Shown in pieces: positions 18,036 through 26,618 of a DNA stretch of 64,000 nucleotides (positions are counted from its first letter, which is position 1; every line of letters starts with the position of its first letter). The translations under genes and the position numbers were made by a program. The notes under the pieces are model-generated. The model did not search any database. It saw nothing but the letters and a program-made list of their open reading frames with translations, and was not told where the DNA came from. Source of the stretch: Andalucia godoyi (Eukaryota; Discoba; Jakobea; Jakobida; Andaluciidae); contig VRVR01000020.1 in assembly GCA_009859145.1 (NCBI GenBank), positions 186,001 to 250,000 of the forward strand. The letters run 5' to 3'.

Positions 18036-20786
18036 ATGATTTCTGCACAAGATGCTGGTCAAGGCTTGGCAGTGGCAGTGGCAGGTGCCCAGAGTCCTGT
18101 TCAGGCACCTCGAGTGACTGTGGCTTTACAATCAACTCCAGGTTCTCCTTCCACAACCCAATTTTCTAGTTTTGCAGCACCGCTACTTGCGTCTGTCCAG
18201 ACTGCACATCGGCGGTTTCTTTCCTCTCTTGTTGGATCCTCCACGCTTGCAGACTGCCGATTCAAGCTTGTGTCGTCCAACGATCCGTCGGCTTCAGCTT
18301 CGGCTTCGTCGCATGGTGGTGCTGCAGCTGCGTTTGGATCGCCGCCATCTGTTCGTGGAAGTAGAAATGCGCAATTGCCAAAGTCCGCTGGGCCCGACGG
18401 AGTTGCGCATGACGAAGTAATTATCCCGGCGCATCGAGTGCTGCTTTCACAATACACGTTTTTTGCATCCCTGTTCTCTGGTGATTTTGCAGATTCAACT
18501 GATCCGGAAATTGTGTTGGATGCAGATGCGGTGGATAAGAATCTGCTGCTTTCTGCGCTGGAATTTATATACACCGGCTGGACGAACATTACGCATTCGA
18601 ATGCGTACCCATTGTATGCATTGGCGGAGCAGTTGACAATCACTGCGCTTCAGGACGTTACGCTTGCATTTATGAATTGCTGCTGTTCTGTATCAGATCT
18701 TCTCAGTTTGCTTTCGCATCGCGTCAGCAGCAGAGGAGAAATGTCGGGCGAGTCCTCGCAGCTTGTTCGGACGTGCTTGGAGAACCTTGGGCAGCGACCG
18801 CGATCGCTGTTTCAATGCCCAGAGTTTCTGCAGCTTCCGCCTCTTGCAATGAGAAGCTTGCTGATGGGCGACACCCTGGGGAAAGTACGCGAAGAGGAAA
18901 TCTTGGAAGCCGTGTCCTCCTGGGCCCGTGTTCTGTTGGATCGCGAAGGTCGGACTGCCTGCGAATCTGCGTTGGCCGAGGTTGCGCCGTACATTCGGTG
19001 GGCCTGGATTCCAAAATCGAAGCTGTTTATGATCGGAAGGGAATGGACCGAACACCCGTTCGTTGTTCCGGGATTCCGGGAGATTCATCACAAGGCTCTG
19101 ATGCTCGTTATGCAACGGGATCAGCTGCAGCTGCCTTTTGACATGTCACTTCTTGCCCTTTCTGGCAATTCTCCAGAGTATTTATTTCCGCGAAAGAGAC
19201 CTCGTCTGCAAAAGAAGGGATTCAGCGCAAGTCCGACGAGTCCTAATGGTGATCTACATGGGTCGTCTCCTATTCCAAGTAATCAGTTTTTCTTGCCTGC
19301 AGGCATGCCAGCCGCAACTTCTGTTTTGCAGCAAAGTCGCGTTCCTTCACCTCCTATTCTAACGCAGCAACTGCGCTTCCGCCTGCCGAGCAGGAGCACG
19401 TGCGTTGCAGTGGATGGCGACCGCATTTACACAGGCCATGTGGACCGCGAAATTCACGTATGGGATCTACGAACGGGAGACTTGATTCGGACACTCGCCT
19501 TCCATTCTGAACTGATTGTCTGCTTGGATGCACGCGACGGACTTTTGGTGTCTGGTGCGCGAGACAATCACGTCATGTTGTGGGATGCGTCGGTTGGCAC
19601 TGGAAACTCCATTTCTCCGCTTCCAAATGCTCCCCCCTCGTTCCTTCTCCGGCTTGAGGGCCACGAACAGTCTGTGTATGGGGTTGTCTTGGCTCCGTGG
19701 CTCGGTTGCATCTATTCGTGCTCCCGTGACCGCACTGTTCGAAAGTGGAACTATTGGCTGACGCTTCCGAATGGCGCAACTGTTCATTCCAAAGCGCAAA
19801 CTGGAACTGGCTCCGAGTCCCGCATTGTCGGTGCGCGTTCGTCTCCTGCTGGATCCGTGGACATCCCGTCTTCTGCATTGTCCGTGACACTCGGAGACAA
19901 TTCGATGTTGTACGTTGCCTGTGGAGATGGAAATATCCGCATTGTTGATGGTCGTACCATGGTTTCGATCGCGGTCTTGGGCGTTAATCATACGACAACG
20001 ATGCGATGCGTACATTTTTGTGGCCCGATGATTGTCACGGAACCTGCGGAATGGGAACCCGTGCCCTCTGCTGCAAACCCTCGTGCTGGTGTATCAGACG
20101 GCATTCCGCCGACCGTTACTTCTGTTCGTCGCGTCCGACGTCGGTTGCTGGTCGCTGGCGCTACGGATGGCACTGTATTCTTCTATGACTGCGAGAGGCA
20201 TCAACTCTTGTGGCGATCTCGCCGCCATACCTCAAAGGTATTTGCGCTGGCACATTCCACCACTCACAACGTTATTGTCTCGTCTTCAGAGGACATGCAC
20301 GCATGCGTCTGGAATCCGGATCTTTCCGACGTCGGCGGTCCTTCTGGCCTACGAGATCGTGCAGAGGTTGACATTGACGAAGATCCGTTATTACAAATTG
20401 ATGATACGCCACCAATGTACGCCGGCTTTCCTTCAACAGCTGGAATTCCAGGGATGCCCGTGGCTGCAAGTGCTGCCCATCCACCGGGTTCACTTCTCGA
20501 AGTGTTGCCGCCTCTTCCGATCGTCCCCGTTCCGATTTCTGCATCTGTAATCATCCAAAATAATCTTGCTAACGATGCCGCCAACAACAATGTCGCTCCT
20601 GTTCCACCGAACAACGGCGCGAACAATGCCGATGCGGCGGTCATTGTTCCGTCCTTGGATGGCCACTTGGACACGCTTCGCGTTCACCAAGACTGGGTGA
20701 CCGGCGTCGCTGCTTTGGACCGTGTGATCGTTACGTGCTCTAGAGACGAATCCGTTGTTGCTTTCCGCTTTACCGAACAGCGGTAA
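18036..20786 (+). CDS. BTB-BACK-WD40 repeat protein (probable cullin-3 adaptor)
   Basis: A 916-residue single-exon protein. The BTB/POZ domain spans about residues 60-195: STLADCRFKLV, an inserted Ser/Ala loop, IIPAHRVLLSQYTFFASLFSG and ALEFIYTGW. A BACK-like helical region follows (about 210-360; EEEILEAVSSWARVLL). After a linker, WD40 blades run from about 445 to the end: IYTGHVDREIHVWDLRTG, LLVSGARDNHVMLWD, IYSCSRDRTVRKWNY, LYVACGDGNIRIVDG and VIVSSSEDMHACVWNP, with a last one after an Asn-rich insert (VTCSRDESVVAF). BTB-BACK proteins usually carry Kelch repeats and act as CUL3 substrate adaptors. WD40 here in place of Kelch is unusual. The start is the first ATG in frame; the frame is open back to 17997 without an ATG. 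Confidence 0.88.
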   Translation: MISAQDAGQGLAVAVAGAQSPVQAPRVTVALQSTPGSPSTTQFSSFAAPLLASVQTAHRRFLSSLVGSSTLADCRFKLVSSNDPSASASASSHGGAAAAFGSPPSVRGSRNAQLPKSAGPDGVAHDEVIIPAHRVLLSQYTFFASLFSGDFADSTDPEIVLDADAVDKNLLLSALEFIYTGWTNITHSNAYPLYALAEQLTITALQDVTLAFMNCCCSVSDLLSLLSHRVSSRGEMSGESSQLVRTCLENLGQRPRSLFQCPEFLQLPPLAMRSLLMGDTLGKVREEEILEAVSSWARVLLDREGRTACESALAEVAPYIRWAWIPKSKLFMIGREWTEHPFVVPGFREIHHKALMLVMQRDQLQLPFDMSLLALSGNSPEYLFPRKRPRLQKKGFSASPTSPNGDLHGSSPIPSNQFFLPAGMPAATSVLQQSRVPSPPILTQQLRFRLPSRSTCVAVDGDRIYTGHVDREIHVWDLRTGDLIRTLAFHSELIVCLDARDGLLVSGARDNHVMLWDASVGTGNSISPLPNAPPSFLLRLEGHEQSVYGVVLAPWLGCIYSCSRDRTVRKWNYWLTLPNGATVHSKAQTGTGSESRIVGARSSPAGSVDIPSSALSVTLGDNSMLYVACGDGNIRIVDGRTMVSIAVLGVNHTTTMRCVHFCGPMIVTEPAEWEPVPSAANPRAGVSDGIPPTVTSVRRVRRRLLVAGATDGTVFFYDCERHQLLWRSRRHTSKVFALAHSTTHNVIVSSSEDMHACVWNPDLSDVGGPSGLRDRAEVDIDEDPLLQIDDTPPMYAGFPSTAGIPGMPVAASAAHPPGSLLEVLPPLPIVPVPISASVIIQNNLANDAANNNVAPVPPNNGANNADAAVIVPSLDGHLDTLRVHQDWVTGVAALDRVIVTCSRDESVVAFRFTEQR

Positions 20787-21195
20787 TCCATGGACATTCG
20801 TCACATTTTTCTCTTGTTTTTTAAGCCGAGTTTGCGTTTTTTCGTTTCCTATGCTTCCGATGTGTCGTCATTTGTTCATGTTTGTATGGTTAAGAACGCG
20901 GTTTCAACATTTGGGGGAAACTTGTTCCCTCCCCTTGTTGTCTCTTTCTTTTATTATGGTAACGTGAAGCTTGTAAAGCCCTTCCAGCTGTCTGGATATG
21001 ACCGAACTCAACAACTCCACTATGGCCAGTACGCAGAAGCACCTCGGACACCAACCAGCGTCGCGCCTCCATCTTCCGTCGCTGCCACTTATTGCCATCT
21101 GATGAATCAATCTAAAGCGCACGCAAACAAAAACACGCCGCCGCATTGCATTCTCGCACAGCGACGCTCATTTCATTTCATTAGTTTTATTGTCC
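20787..21195. other. Intergenic region between the BTB-WD40 gene and Fanzor relic 2
   Basis: No recognisable gene. It may include the decayed 5' part of the Fanzor element, but I find no TnpB N-terminal motif in any frame. Confidence 0.5.
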
Positions 21196-21616
21196 ATGCA
21201 ACGCACCATGTCCGTCACGCCCGCAACGCTGCGCAACACCCATGACAATCTCCACCGCCACCTTCCGGCGCTGGATCCCGGGGTGCGCACTTTTGCAACT
21301 GGTTATGCCCCTTCGGGTCGCATGAGCGAGGTCGGCGCAAAGGATGCTTCGTGCATTTATCGGCTGTGTCTGTCTGCCGACAAACTGTCTTCGAAGATCG
21401 CCAAGGTGTTTTGTTGCCCATCGTGCAAATGCACGGTCGACCGCGATTGGAACGGCGCGCGCAGCATCTACATCTATCTTAGGAATGTCTCTCATGCCGA
21501 GGGGCGTGTTCGGGGTCTAGCCCCCTTCTCGATCATGCTGTGCATGTTGTTGGGTTGCAGCATTGATTATGGGTGATCAGCGATGATTATCCGTGGTTAG
21601 TGTACAACGTAGGCGC
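21196..21616 (+). pseudogene. Fanzor (eukaryotic TnpB-like) relic, copy 2: RuvC-I joined to RuvC-III by internal deletion
   Basis: An open frame to 21576 reads LDPGVRTFATGYAPSGRM (first RuvC motif, Asp at about 21274), then YRLCLSADKLSSKIAK, and at once FCCPSCKC TVDRDWNGARSIYIYLR (zinc-ribbon remnant and last RuvC motif, about 21412-21475). In Fanzor proteins well over a hundred residues, including the catalytic Glu, separate these, so the middle is deleted. The N-terminal half is also absent. Although the frame is open, nuclease activity is very unlikely. The 3' part holds a GGGG(tctag)CCCC hairpin (21512-21524) and the 18-base element at 21599-21616 shared with copy 1. Confidence 0.8.
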
Positions 21617-22427
21617 TGACAATAGTCGACCAATCGTTTCATTAGTGAGTTTTCTCTTATTTTTGTTTTGGACTTCGTTGTTTCGATTTTTGAAAGGTTG
21701 CGTTTGGTTTTGACAGAATCGAACAATGAGAAGAGAGAAATGTTGAACTTCATTGCGATTATGGAAGTGCTGTTTCCTTTTCTTCAACGATTCTCATCTG
21801 GGATCGCGTTCTTGTCGATCGTTTGCACGTTCGTCGTCCTGTACTTCAAGAGAGAACAGCCAATCTTGCTGCCTGTGAGAAGGATCCAGCCGCACGTCTT
21901 CCGTCGTTCTCGAACGTCGCACTTGCATGCTCATTCTGTCGGTTTCAGGCAATCAGGTGCGCTTTCATCGTGATTTGCTTCAAAAGAATTGCATTGCCAT
22001 TTATATCTTATTTTGCTGAATATCGCGTGCATGTTGTTCAGCCACTTTTCGTTTTGTCGAGGACTTCCCATTGTACATTCCTCCCCTCGGCCTTTCTCCC
22101 GTCTGAAGTGTTGCTGATTTGTGCCCCAACGCTCCTCGTGGGTGATGATCATCGCAGGAAAAATACTTGTTTTAATGTTTCTGTTTGTTTTGTTTTTTAT
22201 TGTGCTGCTGTTGTTCCACTTGAATGCTCGATTTCAAGTTCAAATGCAAGCAGTCCTTTCTTGTTTTTTTTTTTAAAATTGCGGGGTTGTTGTTGTATAC
22301 AAAAGTTGCAACGAACAGGAAAACGAGGTTTCGGCTGTCCTTCGTCCAGGAGCTCTGCGACTGCGTTGTCGGGAATCCTCCAAAATGAAAGAGGGTTGGC
22401 TTCGAATTTTCGTTGGGACTGTGCAGA
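21617..22427. other. Intergenic region upstream of the LEA2-like gene
   Basis: About 800 bases without a firm gene. A 77-codon frame from the ATG at 21740 to 21973 would give one hydrophobic segment (FSSGIAFLSIVCTFVVLYF). It has no family match and I do not call it. T-rich stretches occur near 22180-22280. Confidence 0.45.
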
Positions 22428-23018
22428 ATGAAGCAAACGCTGAGCAAGCATGCAAAGTTGTTCATTATCATCGGGTCGCTTGCGGCATTGGTGCTGATTA
22501 TTGGCGCGGCACTGACCGTCTATTTTGTGTATCCTCGCGATGTGAAGATTGAAGAGAAGTCGACAGAAAGCACAGATTTTGTAGCGTCGCTGGACCTGAG
22601 TGGAATCCGTGTGTCCGGAACGGTGACGTCGACGTATACTGTGGACAATCCAAACTATTTTTCGGTTGTGTTGCGGAACCTTACTGTTCGGCTCTGGCAT
22701 GAATCCAGCAATCCGGATACCAGCCCGCCGTTGAAGCAGCTTGTGCGGACGCACGACGAGTTCCGCCGAAGATCTACCACAGACTATGTGCTCGTGTTCA
22801 ATTTCGACGAGGACGTCACCGACGACCAAGTTACAGACATTTTCAATGACTGCTTGGCTTCGTCTCGCACGGTCATTCGCGTGATTGCAACTGGCACTGG
22901 ACAGTATCTTGGATTCGACCGGGACGTCCGTCTCGATGAGAAACAGCCCTTTGCTTGCAGTGCGGAAGACTTCTTTTCGAACCCGTTTATGACGCCCTCG
23001 AACGACGATGTAGCATAG
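22428..23018 (+). CDS. LEA2/TMEM106-like single-pass membrane protein
   Basis: A 196-residue protein with a short basic start (MKQTLSKHAK), one membrane segment (about residues 11-33) and an extracytoplasmic domain. The domain's VSGTVTSTYTVDNPNYFSVVLRNLTVRLW follows the LEA2/WHy and TMEM106 pattern, where 'xxNPNYxxVxxxNLTV' forms the first strands of a fibronectin-like fold. TMEM106 proteins are lysosomal and plant LEA2/NDR1-like proteins are plasma-membrane; location here is unknown. The first ATG in frame is at 22428, just before the basic segment. Confidence 0.65.
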   Translation: MKQTLSKHAKLFIIIGSLAALVLIIGAALTVYFVYPRDVKIEEKSTESTDFVASLDLSGIRVSGTVTSTYTVDNPNYFSVVLRNLTVRLWHESSNPDTSPPLKQLVRTHDEFRRRSTTDYVLVFNFDEDVTDDQVTDIFNDCLASSRTVIRVIATGTGQYLGFDRDVRLDEKQPFACSAEDFFSNPFMTPSNDDVA

Positions 23019-23271
23019 GGGGACGGGTAATTCGGAAGCGTGAATTTTAATGAACAAAAACAGAAATAAAAAACTACTACTGCATAGCATTGCATCGCAT
23101 TGCATCGCATCACGTTGTGTTGCGTATAGCCCCAAGTTAAGCACACTTGTGCGCCGGAACACAGAAACGAAAACCTGTGCACTGCATCTCAGTAGAGAGG
23201 AAGCTTTTCAAGAAGAAGGAAAAAACAAGAGGATCACCGATAGTGAGGGGCATGTACATGCATGAATGCGA

Positions 23272-23832
23272 TCACGTAGAGGCCATCACTTCTTGTCCAA
23301 AAACACTGATTGTCTGAAGGACAAGGTTAAACATATCGAAAAACCCAGCAACAACAGTACGAAGTAGTCTCGGATCCATACATCGGAACGTGCTACATCG
23401 ACTCGATCAAACGTGAGACGCGCTGGGATGTGTCAAACGAGAAAACGAAAACAAGATAACCATTTAATAAATAAAAAATAATGATAACGTACGCTTTGAA
23501 AGTGAATCCATCGACATGGATTTCCCGAACTACCTTGTCTGGTTGCAGTTCCTCATCTAGAATCAGAGACCGATACGCAACCAATGCCAGTTCGCGGCTG
23601 GGAAAATCAAATTCAAAACCACTGAACCGGTAGCAACAGTAATGATAAGAAAAACGACGACGAAGAGGAGGATAACGGCGACGAAGACGATGATGAGGTA
23701 CAGAAAACAACAACCAAGTAAGAAACCCGTTGGAAAGGCCAAAAAATAAAAATAAAACGGCAGCTTTTAAGCAATATGAAGCAAAAACACATACGATGCA
23801 AATGGGAACTTGCCTGTTTGTGGTGGTTGCAT
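23272..23832 (-). CDS. PCC1: KEOPS complex subunit PCC1 (three small exons)
   Basis: Exons 23832-23795 (38 bases), 23621-23493 and 23392-23272 join to 95 residues. Introns are 173 bases (GTATGT...TTCAG) and 100 bases (GTACGT...TGTAG). The product contains FEFDFPSRELALVAYRSL, LDEELQPDKVVREIHVDG, FKATFRCMDPRLLRTVV and AGFFDMFNLVLQTISVFG, which follow Pcc1/LAGE3 strand by strand: FPS, D-E-L-x-P-D-K-V-x-R, F-x-A and the final helix. PCC1 is the dimerisation subunit of KEOPS, which makes the t6A modification on tRNAs reading ANN codons. No single frame shows it, so it is easily missed. Convergent with the LEA2-like gene. Confidence 0.85.
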
Positions 23833-24028
23833 TTGGGGAATCTGCTGCTTGACAAATGTTATTCATTTGGGTTTGGGATATTGAGGGCGACTGCGTCTTT
23901 TGAAGCAAAAGCAAAGGTGGAGAAAGACGCAAAGACGATCTGGAAAACTCGTGCATACAGGCGTTTTCATCATCCCGCCGATGTTTTGGAGAAGAGAGTG
24001 GCCCTGTGGTGGATGGGTATGTGCGTGT

Positions 24029-24059
<31 letters not shown>

Positions 24060-24188
24060 GGGGGACAGAGAAGGGGCAATAGGGAACGTTCATTAAAACA
24101 CAAAGAAAAAGAAACAGAAAGAAGAACTACTTACTCGCGAGGTCTACGCGGAACGATGGTGTGGCTGGTTTCGCGTCTCGGGGGTTCG
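23833..24188. other. Intergenic region with (GT)n-G22 tract
   Basis: Upstream of PCC1 and downstream of 6-phosphogluconate dehydrogenase, both minus strand. It holds (GT)n at about 24020-24042 followed by an unbroken run of 22 G (24043-24064). No gene is seen. Confidence 0.75.
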
Positions 24189-25607
24189 TTACATGCGTGA
24201 CCATTCCTCGTGGAAGCTTCCGGGCTTATCCACTCTTTCAAACGTATGGGCGCCGAAAAAGTCTCTTTGCGCCTGAATGAGGTTCGCGGGAACCCGTTCA
24301 CGACGGTACGTATCAAAGTACGCCAAGGATGCTGAGAACGACGGGACAGGAAGACCAGCGGAGATTGCCTGAGTAATGACTCTTCTCCATGCCGCTTCCC
24401 TTTCTCGGATCTCTGCTGCGAATTCCTCGTCCATCAACAGATTCTTCAGTGCTGACTCTTTTCGGAAAGCCTTTGTGATGCGATCCAAAAAGATGGCGCG
24501 GATGATGCAGCCTCCCTTCCAGATGCGCGCAATGTTTCCCATCTGCAGATCCCACTTGAACTCCGCGGACGCAGCACTCAGCAGAGCCATGCCTTGTGCA
24601 TATGAGCATATCTTGGATGCATACAGCGCGTGTCGAACGTCTTCTACAAGCTGTTTGCGCTGGCTTTCTGAGAGCTTGGGGGCTTGCAAGGACGGGTAAA
24701 CTCGCGAGGCTGCCACACGCTCGTCCTTCATGTTTGACAGGTACCTGGCATCCAGAGCAGCAGATATTGTCCCGGCGGCCACAGCTCGCTCCGCAGCCTC
24801 TTGAACAGTCATCTTTCCGGTGCCCTTTGTGCCCGACTTGTCCAAGATCTTGTCGACAAGGTCATCCTTTCGTGAAAAGATCTTTGCAGTTATCTCCACC
24901 AAAAACGACTTGAGCTCCCCGCGGTTCCACTCGGAAAACACTTCTGCAAGCTCCTCGTTTGACAGGCTGCCAAGAGTCTTCAAAATATCATACGCTTCCG
25001 CAATCAGTTCCATATCTCCGTACTCGATTCCATTGTGGACCATTTTCACATAATTTCCGGAGCCGCGCTCGCCAATGTACGTCACACATGGACCGTCGTC
25101 CACTTGGGCTGCAATTCGAGTCAGCACAGGCTCCAAAAGGTGATACGCGTCCTTTGGACCACCAGGCATCAGAGAAGGCCCATGTCGCGCACCTTCTTCG
25201 CCACCCGAAACGCCCATTGCCATGTACCGAATGCCCTTTTTCTCCCAGACGTACTTTGCACGGCGCTCCGAATTCAAGAACCATTCGTTTCCCGCATCGA
25301 TCAGTATGTCTCCGGATTCCAGATGCGGAAGAACATGATCAATCATCTCATCCACGGCCGCACCCGCTTTCACCAGCATGATGATTCGTCGCGGACGCTC
25401 AAGAGATGCAGCAAAGGACCCCAAATCGTGAAACCCTTTGAGAGGAAACTTCCCATGACCCTCTTCCTCCGCTCGCTTCACTGTGTCGTCCACGCGGGAC
25501 ACAGTGCGGTTGAACACAGAGATCGGAAAGCCCTTTTCTGCAATGTTCAGCGCGACGTTTTGGCCCATCACAGCAAGCCCAATCAGACCAACCACAGACT
25601 GCGCCAT
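24189..25607 (-). CDS. 6-phosphogluconate dehydrogenase, decarboxylating
   Basis: A 472-residue enzyme of the oxidative pentose phosphate pathway, converting 6-phosphogluconate and NADP+ to ribulose 5-phosphate, CO2 and NADPH. It shows VVGLIGLAVMGQNVALN (dinucleotide site), FNRT, MAMGVSGGEEGARHGPSLMPGG, the catalytic Lys in GSGNYVKMVHNGIEYGDM, and GTGKMTVQEA. The C-terminus stops at FHEEWSRM, like bacterial enzymes, without the longer 'GRGGNVSSS' tail of animal and fungal ones. The ATG at 25607 directly precedes the Rossmann strand. The open frame beyond it is hydrophobic and repetitive, so I treat it as leader. Confidence 0.96.
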   Translation of the reverse strand: MAQSVVGLIGLAVMGQNVALNIAEKGFPISVFNRTVSRVDDTVKRAEEEGHGKFPLKGFHDLGSFAASLERPRRIIMLVKAGAAVDEMIDHVLPHLESGDILIDAGNEWFLNSERRAKYVWEKKGIRYMAMGVSGGEEGARHGPSLMPGGPKDAYHLLEPVLTRIAAQVDDGPCVTYIGERGSGNYVKMVHNGIEYGDMELIAEAYDILKTLGSLSNEELAEVFSEWNRGELKSFLVEITAKIFSRKDDLVDKILDKSGTKGTGKMTVQEAAERAVAAGTISAALDARYLSNMKDERVAASRVYPSLQAPKLSESQRKQLVEDVRHALYASKICSYAQGMALLSAASAEFKWDLQMGNIARIWKGGCIIRAIFLDRITKAFRKESALKNLLMDEEFAAEIREREAAWRRVITQAISAGLPVPSFSASLAYFDTYRRERVPANLIQAQRDFFGAHTFERVDKPGSFHEEWSRM

Positions 25608-25974
25608 TTCCACAAAAGGAGCGTGATAATTCAACAAACCAAAAAAGAAGAAGACGAAGAAGAAGTAGCAGTAGACCAACAATCAAGTGCGAATCACTCA
25701 CCTTTTTTCTTTTCAAAAAAATTTGTTATAAATAAATAAATATTTAAATATTTAAAAATAAGTGAACATGACAAAATGAATGCTGAGACAAGGATGAACG
25801 AACGAAATTTTAAAAACAGAGGCGACTTCGGATATTTATTCTGTTTGATGCCTCCTTTCTTTCGTTCAAGTTGCAGGAAAAATGCCGCTTTGCCAGACGG
25901 GAGGACGTACCTCGTACGTACGTGCAAAGTGCGTCAAGGTGCGAGCACCAGAACAAGCAGCAGGCCAGGAATAA
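25608..25974. other. Upstream region of 6-phosphogluconate dehydrogenase
   Basis: AT-rich DNA, with A/T runs at 25725-25765. It ends at repeat copy A. AATAA at 25970-25974 matches AATAA on the other side of the repeat. No gene is seen. Confidence 0.6.
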
Positions 25975-26494
25975 GGCGCTTCCATAAAAATTCAATTCGG
26001 AAAGCCCTGCATTTCCTCAAGCCTTTCTTCTTTCCCCCTTTCCGTTTCTCTCGTTTCACCTTGGACTTCGTCGTGTCAAATAAAATATTGAATAAAACAC
26101 TGCTGCGTTCGTATTTTGATATTTCACCGTTTTTATTTGGCACCACATCCTCCTCACACTTCGCCACACGTTATCGGGTTTGTCGGCTTCGTCGGCTTCA
26201 TACTTGCACATCTTCGGAATCCGATGGTGTAGGCGGTGAAAGCTGCGCTCCAAGAGCGGCTGCGCCCTCCCGATCTGCACGATGCCCTCCCGATCTGCAC
26301 GATGCCCTCCTGAGTTGGGTGAACGATTTGTCGTTCATCACGTGTGTGCCGGAATCCACGCGGTATTCCCAGTGCAAGCGAGCTGGAGTCCTCGCGTGAG
26401 GCACTCATGAACGATTGAAAATGTCTGGTTCTGCCGGACATTTCACGCCTCTCGCTCCTGGAACCCCTTGCGTTCATTTAAATGGGTGTGCCTT
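25975..26494 (-). repeat. Dispersed repeat family 2, copy A (about 520 bases)
   Basis: The reverse complement of this block recurs at 41637-42163, with high similarity from AAGGCACACCCATTTAAATG to ATTTTTATGGAAGCGCC. The copy is flanked by AATAA (25970-25974 and 26495-26499), which looks like a target-site duplication. It contains a tandem 20-base duplication near 26268-26307, absent in copy B. There are no terminal inverted repeats and no TG...CA ends. Its open frames are not conserved between copies. It may be a non-autonomous mobile element of unknown class. Confidence 0.82.
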
Positions 26495-26618
26495 AATAAT
26501 CGGGGACAGAAGAAGAAAGAAGAACAAGAACAACAGTGGCAATGGAGCATGAGGATAAAGGTGGTTTAAATTAACAAGACGACGTTTTGGAAGAACCAGA
26601 CTTGGACAGCTCCGTTGC

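Noticed and set aside
17596-18039. 147-codon frame upstream of the BTB-WD40 gene
   Set aside because: It is dominated by (TTC)n-encoded Phe and Ile/Val repeats and lacks any domain.
21740-21973. 77-codon frame with one hydrophobic segment
   Set aside because: Short, no homology recognised, and no splice partner found.
26268-26307. Tandem 20-base duplication as a regulatory array
   Set aside because: Only two units, inside a mobile repeat, absent in the other copy.
26154-26477. Open frame in repeat copy A sharing its first 57 residues with a frame in copy B
   Set aside because: The shared part follows from the DNA repeat. Indels change the frame downstream and the composition is not protein-like.
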